The translations under genes and the position numbers were made by a program. The notes beneath the pieces were generated by a model that was not told the DNA's origin, did not search any database, and was given only the letters and a program-made list of their open reading frames with translations. From Oscillospiraceae bacterium (lineage in GTDB: Bacteria; Bacillota_A; Clostridia; Oscillospirales; Oscillospiraceae), in NCBI GenBank assembly GCA_016302005.1, contig JAEDOK010000040.1, forward strand, positions 1 to 12,639: 12,639 nt of DNA. Reading direction: 5' to 3'. Numbering within the stretch: position 1 is the stretch's first letter; every line of letters begins with the position of its first letter. Below are positions 7,116 to 12,639 of the stretch, piece by piece.

Positions 7116-8639
7116 TTACTCATCCCGGGCTGTGTCTTCAATCTCCCGTGAAAGCTCTTCAGCTTCCTGATAGCGGGAATTTCGCTTGCCGTAAGAGGAA
7201 TATTTATAGCCATAGCCCTTATAGCCGTAGTTGTTATACCCGTAGCTGCCGTACTTTGAGCCGTAGCCGTAGCGGGTGGTACCTGCCTGTGTTTGGTTCA
7301 AAACGCAGCCGATGATATCCGTGCCGACGGAAACAAGAGACTGTATGGCGTTGAGGATCTGGGTGGAGTTTGCAAGATCCTGACGGACGACATAAAGCGT
7401 TGCATCGCAGTATTTTGCGATGGTGGCAGCATCAGAGAGAATGCCTGCGGGCGGCGTGTCGATGATGACATAGTCGAGCTTTTCCCGCAGCAGCTCTAAG
7501 ACCTGCTGCATGCGCGGCGTATCCAGCAGAGGCTGCGGCTGATCCGTAGTCATGTCGCCGGAGAGAAGCAGCAGCGTGGAGTCCGGAACATTTAACAGCC
7601 GGAAATTCTTGGAGGTGCCGGAGAGGATTTCAACCAAACCGTCAGAGGACTGTGTGATGCCGATACCTGACTTTAGGGACTGCTTGCGCAGGTCACCGTC
7701 GATAAGAATCACGCGTTTCCCCTCTGATGCAAGAGACAGCGCCAAATTGGTGGCGACCGTTGTCTTTCCTTCGCTGGGGATGGTACTGGTTACCATTAAA
7801 ACACGGGCGTTTTTTGCTTTCAGCGCCTTTAAGATCTTTACGCGAAGGGTACGAATCGACTCATTAAAGGAAGAACCGACGCGAGGATTGGTGATCGTGA
7901 TACTGAGATTGGTCTTGTTTGTGTGTTTCTTCAGCTTGATCAGCGGAATATAGCCGAAGCACTTCAAATTGACAAGCTTACGCAGATCTTCGGAGGAATG
8001 TATGGTTCTTCGAGTCAGTGAAAGCAGGAAGATACCGAGCAGACCGATGAGCACAACAATGAGTGCGTATTTTAACGCAATGGATAACGCATTGTTTTGA
8101 GCGATGGGCGTTGTTGAAGGCTCAAGAGGCAGATTAATGATGTCGATCTGCGTGTCGCCGAGGATACTGCTGGCTGCCTGCGGATAGATTTTAATGGTTG
8201 CCAGCAGAAGGTCATAGGCGCTTTGCGCATTGCTGCTGGTGGCGGTCATGGTAAACAACCCGGCATCAGCGGTCGAGTAGGCGGTTACGGTTCCGGGCAA
8301 GCGTGAGGTTCCCAGCTCCGCGCACAGCAGCATCTGTGTGTTTTCACTGTTTATTACATAGGGGAAGGTGCGGGAGAGAGTCAAGGCAGCGTTTTTGTCA
8401 AGATAGGCGCTGCTGCTGGTGATATCGGTCGTAGCGAAATAGCTCGCTTTGACGGAGAACACGGCAGAGGAGGAATAGAGCGGGGCATAGGAACGATCCT
8501 CACGCACATAAACCACCGCGCCGACGCCGATGCTCAGGAGCAGAACAAGCCAAAGAAGATGCCGGGCGGCAGTCAGGAAATTGTGCAAAAGTACACGCGG
8601 GCTGATGTTTAAGCGGACGCGCTTCTCTTCTTCATTCAT
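7116..8639 (-). CDS. Wzc-like fused chain-length regulator / tyrosine kinase (second copy in operon)
   Basis: Membrane bacterial tyrosine kinase (507 aa) of the BY-kinase type that controls capsule or exopolysaccharide chain length and export. A Wzz-like N-terminal half has membrane helices at about 24-44 and 190-208, with a Pro-containing stretch before the second (PLEPSTTP, 171-178). The cytoplasmic kinase domain has Walker A STIPSEGKTT (285-294, Lys292), Walker A' ILIDGDLRK (311-319) and Walker B VIIDTPPAG (391-399). The C-terminal tail (457-490) holds 12 tyrosines in a Gly/Lys/Ser-rich context, the expected autophosphorylation cluster. In many Firmicutes these two halves are separate proteins (CpsC and CpsD); here they are fused. 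The start at 8639 overlaps the preceding kinase gene by 8 nt, and AAGGAGG lies upstream inside that gene's end. It is probably dephosphorylated by the phosphatase encoded at 10997-11752. Confidence 0.92.
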   Translation of the reverse strand: MNEEEKRVRLNISPRVLLHNFLTAARHLLWLVLLLSIGVGAVVYVREDRSYAPLYSSSAVFSVKASYFATTDITSSSAYLDKNAALTLSRTFPYVINSENTQMLLCAELGTSRLPGTVTAYSTADAGLFTMTATSSNAQSAYDLLLATIKIYPQAASSILGDTQIDIINLPLEPSTTPIAQNNALSIALKYALIVVLIGLLGIFLLSLTRRTIHSSEDLRKLVNLKCFGYIPLIKLKKHTNKTNLSITITNPRVGSSFNESIRTLRVKILKALKAKNARVLMVTSTIPSEGKTTVATNLALSLASEGKRVILIDGDLRKQSLKSGIGITQSSDGLVEILSGTSKNFRLLNVPDSTLLLLSGDMTTDQPQPLLDTPRMQQVLELLREKLDYVIIDTPPAGILSDAATIAKYCDATLYVVRQDLANSTQILNAIQSLVSVGTDIIGCVLNQTQAGTTRYGYGSKYGSYGYNNYGYKGYGYKYSSYGKRNSRYQEAEELSREIEDTARDE

Positions 8640-10143
8640 CGTTGTGCCCCTCCTTCCCAGAGGATTTCTTTAACTGCTTCTCTTTGCCGTAGCCATAACC
8701 ATAGCCATAGCCATAGCCGTAGCCGTAACCGTAGCCATAGCCGTAGCCATAGCCGTAGCCATGTCTGCCGGACAGAGCGGCATTGACGCGGAAGGAGCGG
8801 ACATTGTTCAGTACAAAGCCGAGGAACGTAGCATGCATTTCCGAAAGCGAGTCAATCGCGTCATTGATGGAGATTGCGGGCACCGTGTCCTGACGGACGA
8901 CAAGAACGGAAGCGTCGGATGCGTCTGCGAGTACCTCCGCATCTGCGAAGATATTCATGGGCGGCGTATCTATGATGATATAGCTGAACTCTTCGCGCAG
9001 TGCCTGCAGCAAGGGACGGAAGGTATCGGCGGAGAAGCTCTCCATCCTCCTGCGGGAAAGGGGCTCGGAAAAGAGCTTATAAAGATGTGTGCTCTCGTCA
9101 TATGTGATCGCCTGCAGGAGTTTCTCCTTTGTAAAGCCCTTCGACAGACAGACGCTCAAATCGTTTCCGTGCTGTGCGGTTTCTTCAAAAATCAGCATCT
9201 GAGAGGGCTTGCGAAGGTCGGCATCCACCAGGAGAACCTTGCGGTGCTTCTGCGCTAAAGAGAGCGCGAGATTTGCGGCAATGGTGGATTTTCCCTCATT
9301 TTCCTCGCAGCTTGTAATCATAAACACCTTGCAGCCGTCATGCTCCTTTGCGCGCTCAAGGAGTACGCGGAGTTGGTGGATCGTTTCGGTATAATAGAAG
9401 CTGCAAGTCGGCGAGGAGATCAGCAGGGAGGTTTTTTTATTCTGGAAACGGGCGCGTAGGGAAAGACGCTTTCGCTCATGGTAAACCGTGGCAAGGAGCT
9501 TCCCGTCGACCTGTTGGTTTGCGCCGATAGGGGTCTGCACGGTATCTGCCTGCAGTGCAAGCCAAAACAGAAGCACCGTCATCAGTGCAGCGCCGATCGG
9601 AGCGGACAGATGCAGCAGTGTTGAACGAGAGGAGTTGTTAGCAGGCACAGCGGCAATGGTCGGACCATTGATATTGTCCAGAACAGCCGAGGCGAAAATA
9701 GTCGCGGAATATCTCGGGTGGCAATCCATGATGGCGAGCGCGCACTTATAGGCAAGCTCAGGCGAGGCGGCTGTGACGTTCATAGTCAGAATATTGGTGT
9801 TTTCGGGTGCATTCACGGTGATCTCAGCGGGAAAGCTTTCCAAGCCGAGGCGCTCCGCTGCCGCATTGCGCAGAATGTCGCTGGACAGCAGCTCGCCGAA
9901 TTTCGAGGAGATAGTGCTGGTTACGGCAACGTTGCCCGCCGCAGCGCCGTCTGTGCTGCGCGAGGTAACGGCAAAGGTTACGGAGCTGGTATATGTTGGC
10001 GTAAAGGCAAGGTTTTGCAACAGAAAGATGCTCATGAGAAAAATCAGAGCGGAAAGGATAATCAGCCATGCGTGACGCAGAATAAAGCGGCAGACGCAAT
10101 ACGAGTCGTAATTCGCCCATTGGGTTTGTTTCTTTTCATCCAT
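8632..10143 (-). CDS. Wzc-like fused chain-length regulator / tyrosine kinase with (GY)12 tail (first copy)
   Basis: Paralogue (503 aa) of the following kinase. Membrane helices lie at about 24-46 and 180-198, enclosing a roughly 130-residue extracytoplasmic domain. The kinase domain has Walker A ENEGKST (281-287, Lys285), Walker A' VLLVDADLRKP (303-313) and Walker B YIIIDTPP (388-395). The tail is strikingly simple: residues 462-486 are a glycine-tyrosine alternation with 12 tyrosines, followed by a Lys/Ser-rich end. The two kinases differ widely in their extracytoplasmic parts, so they may sense or bind different partners. AAGGAGGTG (complement at 10149-10157) sits 5 nt before the ATG and overlaps the stop codon of the Ig-like gene, so translation is probably coupled. 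All nucleotide-binding motifs are intact, so both copies look active. Which polysaccharide is controlled is unknown. Confidence 0.92.
   Translation of the reverse strand: MDEKKQTQWANYDSYCVCRFILRHAWLIILSALIFLMSIFLLQNLAFTPTYTSSVTFAVTSRSTDGAAAGNVAVTSTISSKFGELLSSDILRNAAAERLGLESFPAEITVNAPENTNILTMNVTAASPELAYKCALAIMDCHPRYSATIFASAVLDNINGPTIAAVPANNSSRSTLLHLSAPIGAALMTVLLFWLALQADTVQTPIGANQQVDGKLLATVYHERKRLSLRARFQNKKTSLLISSPTCSFYYTETIHQLRVLLERAKEHDGCKVFMITSCEENEGKSTIAANLALSLAQKHRKVLLVDADLRKPSQMLIFEETAQHGNDLSVCLSKGFTKEKLLQAITYDESTHLYKLFSEPLSRRRMESFSADTFRPLLQALREEFSYIIIDTPPMNIFADAEVLADASDASVLVVRQDTVPAISINDAIDSLSEMHATFLGFVLNNVRSFRVNAALSGRHGYGYGYGYGYGYGYGYGYGYGYGYGKEKQLKKSSGKEGHNDE
8686..8760. repeat. Hexanucleotide tandem repeat encoding Gly-Tyr tail
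   Basis: Twelve and a half units of a 6-bp repeat (plus-strand form GCCRTA, with two ACC substitutions for GCC) encode glycine-tyrosine pairs in the first kinase. The units differ mainly at the tyrosine third position (ATA or GTA on the plus strand), so the tract is not perfectly uniform. Because the unit is 6 bp, gain or loss of units keeps the frame and changes the number of tyrosines. Confidence 0.92.
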
Positions 10144-10155
10144 AGCGGCACCTCC

Positions 10156-10986
10156 TTATTCCACAACGACGTTTAGTATGACAGAACGCGTGAGCCCCTG
10201 TGCGTTCGTATAAGAATATGTAACACTGTAGGAACCGCGTGTCGTGGTATCCACCTCGCCGCTGATGACAATATTCTCCGCGTCAACGGCATATCCTGAG
10301 GAGGATTCACTTGCGCCGACAATCAGCGAACGCAGCGTCTCCTCCGTCAGCGAATCTCCGTAGGTGACATAATGAATATACTCGGAAAGCGTTATGGTCG
10401 GATGACGCGAGGTCACATTTTCAATCAGTACGGTCAACGAGATGGAGGAGGTATCGCCGGAGCTGTTTGTGACCTGCACCGTGATCGGGTATTCTCCCGG
10501 CTCGGTGTTGGACACGCTGACAGAGGACAGGCGGATCCGGTTGGAGATATCGCCGTCGATGACATCATAGGCGGACAGACGATCCTCCAGCGTAATGACG
10601 CTGTTCGGCGTGAAGCTCAACGGCTGCGAGAGTGAAAAACGCGTTTTGCAATAGTCGGTGTAATAGATCGTGCGATTGAAAACGCAGTAATTGGACGAGG
10701 AGTCGAAAACCGCATAGTAGACATAAGCGCTGTTTGCGCCGGAAAGGCGGGAGATTCTGCGCACAATGATGCGGTCGGTAATGTCGCCGTCCGTGTCGTC
10801 ATAGGCGGTCAGTCCCGCGCAAAGCTCCCGATCCGAGGCGTTAACGCTGATATGCAGCGGGACGCCGTCAGAGATGATCTGTGGCGCAGTATGGTCAACA
10901 GCCAAACGATCATAGCAGAAAAAGACCGAAAATATAATGGAGACGACTAAAAAAACAGTAACAACGATGATCTGTAAATTTCTCAT
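10156..10986 (-). CDS. Membrane-anchored protein with bacterial Ig-like (DUF5011-like) repeats
   Basis: Protein of 276 aa with one N-terminal hydrophobic segment (residues 5-24) preceded by a single arginine. The rest is predicted to lie outside the membrane. It contains three beta-rich Ig-like units. The first two share a motif, DDTDGDITDRI (63-73) and DVIDGDISNRI (141-151), typical of DUF5011-type Ig-like domains, and the second and third end in GEYPITVQVTNSSG (164-177) and GSYSVTYSYTNAQG (251-264). No LPXTG motif, catalytic motif or lipobox was found. The ATG at 10986 is preferred to a TTG at 10992 because AGGTGA lies 6 nt before the ATG but directly abuts the TTG. Its ribosome binding site overlaps the phosphatase stop, and its own stop overlaps the next gene's ribosome binding site. 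Its role is not established; operon position suggests a surface partner of the kinases. Confidence 0.8.
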   Translation of the reverse strand: MRNLQIIVVTVFLVVSIIFSVFFCYDRLAVDHTAPQIISDGVPLHISVNASDRELCAGLTAYDDTDGDITDRIIVRRISRLSGANSAYVYYAVFDSSSNYCVFNRTIYYTDYCKTRFSLSQPLSFTPNSVITLEDRLSAYDVIDGDISNRIRLSSVSVSNTEPGEYPITVQVTNSSGDTSSISLTVLIENVTSRHPTITLSEYIHYVTYGDSLTEETLRSLIVGASESSSGYAVDAENIVISGEVDTTTRGSYSVTYSYTNAQGLTRSVILNVVVE

Positions 10987-10996
10987 AAGCAATCAC

Positions 10997-11752
10997 CTAC
11001 GAAAGACGAATTTTGTGCTCCGGCACGGTAATCGGCGCATCGCAAATGATGCGGCGGGGGTTGGTTTCAAGAAGAAGCTCGATGTAATCCTCCGGACAGC
11101 GCTCCTGCAGGAAGGGGAGAAGCGTATGAAAGCCCGTCGGGCGGTACCGCATGTCGTGCGCATCAGTGGCGATGACATGGGCAAGACCGGCGGTAAGGAT
11201 TGCTTCGCCTGCGATCTTGGCGGAATTACCGAGACGCCCGAGCAGACTGCCTTTGTTGAGCTGGATCACATACCCCTTTGCGAACCAACGCACAACGAAA
11301 CGCAGGTTATTTTGCACCGCTGCGTAGCGCTCGGGATGTGCGACAACGGGAACAAACCCTCGTTTGGCAATTAAGTCAAGCGCATCGGACATATCCTCGC
11401 CGTTGGTTTGAAAATTAAACTCGGTCAGAAGATAGCGCGAGTGGTTCAGTGTTACGACGCGCCGTTCGTCCAATAAACGGCGCAGATTCGAAGGGTGGGC
11501 AAACAGCTCCGCGCCCGGGAGGAGCTGCACCGGGATCCCATGATGGCGCAGAAGTGCGCGAAAGAGGGAAAAAAACTCAGTGTAAAGCCGTCCGCGGTAG
11601 TTGGAACGGGCGCCTTGCAGATTGCAGTGCGGCGTGGCGACGATCGTATCCGTGCCGCTGCGGTAAGCATGCGCTGCCATCTGACAGGCAACGGCAGCGT
11701 TACGGGCTCCGTCGTCCACCATTGGGATGATATGGCAGTGCAGATCGATCAT
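10997..11752 (-). CDS. CpsB/YwqE-like PHP-fold protein tyrosine phosphatase
   Basis: Manganese-dependent PHP-family phosphatase (251 aa) that removes phosphate from the tyrosine tails of BY-kinases, resetting capsule or exopolysaccharide control. Metal-site motifs are in order: DLHCHIIPMVDDGA (3-16, His5, His7, Asp14), TPH (40-42), the glutamate of GAEL (Glu82), HPERY (139-143) and TDAHD (196-200). No signal peptide or membrane segment is present, as expected for a cytoplasmic enzyme. GGGAGG lies 5 nt before the ATG. It is the first gene of the operon, followed by the Ig-like protein and both kinases, so enzyme and presumed substrates are co-expressed. GAEL replaces the GQEI often seen in CpsB; the metal ligand is unchanged. 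The family assignment is firm; substrate pairing is inferred from the operon. Confidence 0.93.
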   Translation of the reverse strand: MIDLHCHIIPMVDDGARNAAVACQMAAHAYRSGTDTIVATPHCNLQGARSNYRGRLYTEFFSLFRALLRHHGIPVQLLPGAELFAHPSNLRRLLDERRVVTLNHSRYLLTEFNFQTNGEDMSDALDLIAKRGFVPVVAHPERYAAVQNNLRFVVRWFAKGYVIQLNKGSLLGRLGNSAKIAGEAILTAGLAHVIATDAHDMRYRPTGFHTLLPFLQERCPEDYIELLLETNPRRIICDAPITVPEHKIRLS

Positions 11753-11782
11753 AAAAACCTCCCGTGATTCGTGCGCAATGTT

Positions 11783-11818
11783 CCGGCTTCTCGTTATGGC
11801 TGCAAGTTTCGCAGCCGG
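11783..11818 (-). other. Leader with two mutually exclusive hairpins before the phosphatase gene
   Basis: In the leader RNA, CCGGCT (complement at 11813-11818) can pair with AGCCGG (11783-11788). Alternatively GGCTGC (11811-11816) can pair with GCAGCC (11798-11803). The two helices share bases 11813-11816 and cannot coexist. The leader is about 85 nt from the candidate promoter to the start codon. Such geometry is compatible with attenuation or a switch, but short GC-rich stems also arise by chance. Confidence 0.3.
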
Positions 11819-11842
11819 CGTACCCCGTCCTTACATTTCGAT

Positions 11843-11885
11843 ACTATATCTCATATACTCTATCATACAATTCTATTTTTTTCAA
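11843..11885 (-). promoter_or_regulatory. Candidate promoters of the cps-like operon
   Basis: Two overlapping candidates are read on the minus strand. The first is TTGTAT (11865-11870) with TATAGT (11843-11848), spaced 16 nt. The second is TTGAAA (11880-11885) with TAGAGT (11857-11862), spaced 17 nt. The region is AT-rich, unlike its surroundings, and lies about 90-130 nt before the phosphatase start. Either could drive the four-gene operon. Confidence 0.6.
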
Positions 11886-12074
11886 CAGGAAAATGCGCCA
11901 ATATGCACGTGACATAGAGAAAAAGGAAGGACTGTGCGCCGCCGTGCAGCCATTTCAAAAGCCTTTTCAAAAATATGTTAAGTAACCGAAGACCGGCTAA
12001 ATAGGATTTAGCAGTATGGATAAAAAAGAGTTGAAAACGGACAAAAATAATTGGGGAAAAATGAAAACTTTTTC

Positions 12075-12103
12075 TTGCATCTGATGGTAACTTGTGCTAA
12101 TAT
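12075..12103 (+). promoter_or_regulatory. Promoter of the secreted protein gene
   Basis: TTGCAT (-35, 12075-12080) and TAATAT (-10, 12098-12103) are spaced 17 nt, with TGC giving an extended -10. Transcription would begin near 12110, about 310 nt before the start codon at 12422. The stretch from 11890 to 12074 is AT-rich and holds no gene that I can support. Confidence 0.55.
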
Positions 12104-12119
12104 CTAAATGTATATTTAG
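12104..12119. promoter_or_regulatory. Inverted repeat at the transcription start (possible operator)
   Basis: CTAAAT, then GTAT, then ATTTAG is a perfect 6-bp inverted repeat directly after the -10 element and across the expected transcription start. This is a favourable position for a repressor site. The binding protein is unknown, and an AT-rich repeat of this size could be chance. Confidence 0.35.
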
Positions 12120-12407
12120 GTGGTGGGAGAGGGCGTTTTTCTCTCGATGCCGGAAAATGGGCTTGCCACATTCCGTAACGCGCAGCTTGTCAAATAATGC
12201 GCGCCCCGACGGCAAGGCTTTAAAGCATAGCGCTCCGAATGCCGCGCGCCTTGTCGGTTTGTATCGGCAGGGCAGCGGAAACGGCGGCGATAAGGCTTGC
12301 GTTTTACATGCTACTGTGCGGAAAACACGTGTCCCACGCCTCAACACATTGCGCAATTCCCGATCCCCGCAAGGCAAATACCCTATGACGGAACGAAGTG
12401 TAAGTTT
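12120..12407 (+). other. Long structured 5' leader of the secreted protein gene
   Basis: About 290 nt without a supported gene lie between promoter and ribosome binding site. A small hairpin is visible (GAGAG 12127-12131 with CTCTC 12141-12145). A larger stem pairs CCGAC plus AAGG (12206-12210 and 12214-12217, with a 3-nt bulge) with CCTTGTCGG (12249-12257), and contains an inner GCAT/ATGC pair. I tried to match c-di-GMP, cobalamin and THF riboswitch cores and found none. Part of it (about 12165-12215) resembles dispersed intergenic repeat DNA. Both strands are open for long stretches, but without start signals or protein-like composition. Confidence 0.4.
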
Positions 12408-12421
12408 AAAGGAGGAAATGA

Positions 12422-12639
12422 ATGATGAAACTGACAAAACGGCTCCTGTCAACCCTGCTTGTCCTTTGCATGGTACTCTCCATGCTCCCGGCAATGGGAC
12501 TGACAGCGAGCGCAGCCATCGACGCCTCTGCCACATGGACGGAAACGGCATGGGCAAGTATTCCGAATGGCGCGACGATCATCGTTGCAAACACAAATAA
12601 TGTTGCGCTACCGAGCACTACGGCTACCAGCTCCCCGAC
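12422..12639 (+). CDS. Secreted protein, N-terminal part only (cut by window edge)
   Basis: The 5' end of a gene whose first 72 codons are visible. AAAGGAGG (12408-12415) is 6 nt before ATG 12422; a second ATG follows at once. An earlier ATG at 12418 is out of frame and too close to the ribosome binding site. The protein begins with a classic Sec signal peptide: MMKLTKR, a hydrophobic core (LLSTLLVLCMVLSMLPAMGL) and a probable signal peptidase I site after TASA (about residues 28-31). The mature start is IDASATWTETAWASIPNG, followed by a Thr/Asn/Ser-rich stretch. No lipobox cysteine is present. This pattern is common in large secreted or cell-wall proteins of gut Clostridia, but no domain can be named from the part seen. 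The long leader before it suggests post-transcriptional control. Confidence 0.8.
   Translation, partial: MMKLTKRLLSTLLVLCMVLSMLPAMGLTASAAIDASATWTETAWASIPNGATIIVANTNNVALPSTTATSSP

Noticed and set aside
8686..8760. CRISPR-like or phase-switching repeat
   Set aside because: Units are 6 bp, coding and in frame, with no spacers; slippage changes length but cannot switch the gene off.
8761..9258. 165-codon plus-strand frame inside the first kinase gene
   Set aside because: Antisense to a kinase with all nucleotide-binding motifs; no ribosome binding site.
11997..12557. 186-codon minus-strand frame over the leader and signal peptide region
   Set aside because: Overlaps the signal-peptide coding sequence antisense; Arg/Ser/Pro-rich with no domain, typical of repeat-like intergenic DNA read as protein.
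12094..12600. 168-codon plus-strand frame through the leader of the secreted protein
   Set aside because: It starts at the promoter, has no ribosome binding site, and overlaps the secreted protein in another frame where a clear signal peptide and AAAGGAGG exist.

Overview
The window looks like a chromosomal segment from a low-to-mid-GC Gram-positive anaerobe, most likely a gut-type member of the Clostridia (Oscillospirales/Ruminococcaceae-like). This taxonomic placement is an inference. It rests on strong AGGAGG ribosome binding sites, sigma-A type promoters, a perfect CIRCE operator, a DegV/FakB protein, a CpsB-type PHP phosphatase, a C_GCAxxG_C_C family protein and GC-rich palindromic intergenic repeats of the kind common in these genomes. 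No tRNA, rRNA, transposase, phage gene or CRISPR array was seen.

Layout. (1) 73-3243, minus strand: a tightly coupled four-gene operon read from 3243 downwards. It encodes an unknown 254-aa acidic protein, a small cysteine-motif protein of the C_GCAxxG_C_C family, and the ATPase and permease of an ABC-2/NatAB-type exporter. Every junction overlaps by 1-4 nt or closely abuts. (2) 3299-4210, plus strand: a divergent degV (fatty-acid-binding) gene with a near-consensus promoter. It converges on (3) hsp20 (4418-4852, minus), and the two share a bidirectional terminator. hsp20 lies downstream of a perfect CIRCE (HrcA operator). (4) 5003-5223: an intergenic stretch with a 30-bp perfect palindrome and a GC-rich dispersed-type repeat. 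(5) 5224-6960, minus: a half-size ABC exporter with fused membrane and ATPase domains. (6) 7116-11752, minus: a four-gene polysaccharide-control operon. Its order is a CpsB/YwqE-like PHP tyrosine phosphatase, a membrane-anchored protein with Ig-like repeats, and two tandem Wzc-like fused bacterial tyrosine kinases. It has upstream promoters and a hairpin leader, and ends in a hairpin terminator. (7) 12075-12639, plus: a promoter, a leader of about 310 nt, and the 5' end of a secreted protein gene cut by the window edge.

How it fits together. The cps-like operon holds a complete kinase/phosphatase control pair. Two membrane kinases have tyrosine-rich tails, each with 12 tyrosines, and one phosphatase is predicted to remove the phosphates. 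No glycosyltransferase, flippase or polymerase is visible beside it. The second kinase carries a (GY)12 tail encoded by a 6-bp tandem repeat, which could change length in frame. The Ig-like protein between phosphatase and kinases is the least explained component and is a candidate extracytoplasmic partner of the kinases. The heat-shock, DegV and ABC genes appear to be independent units.
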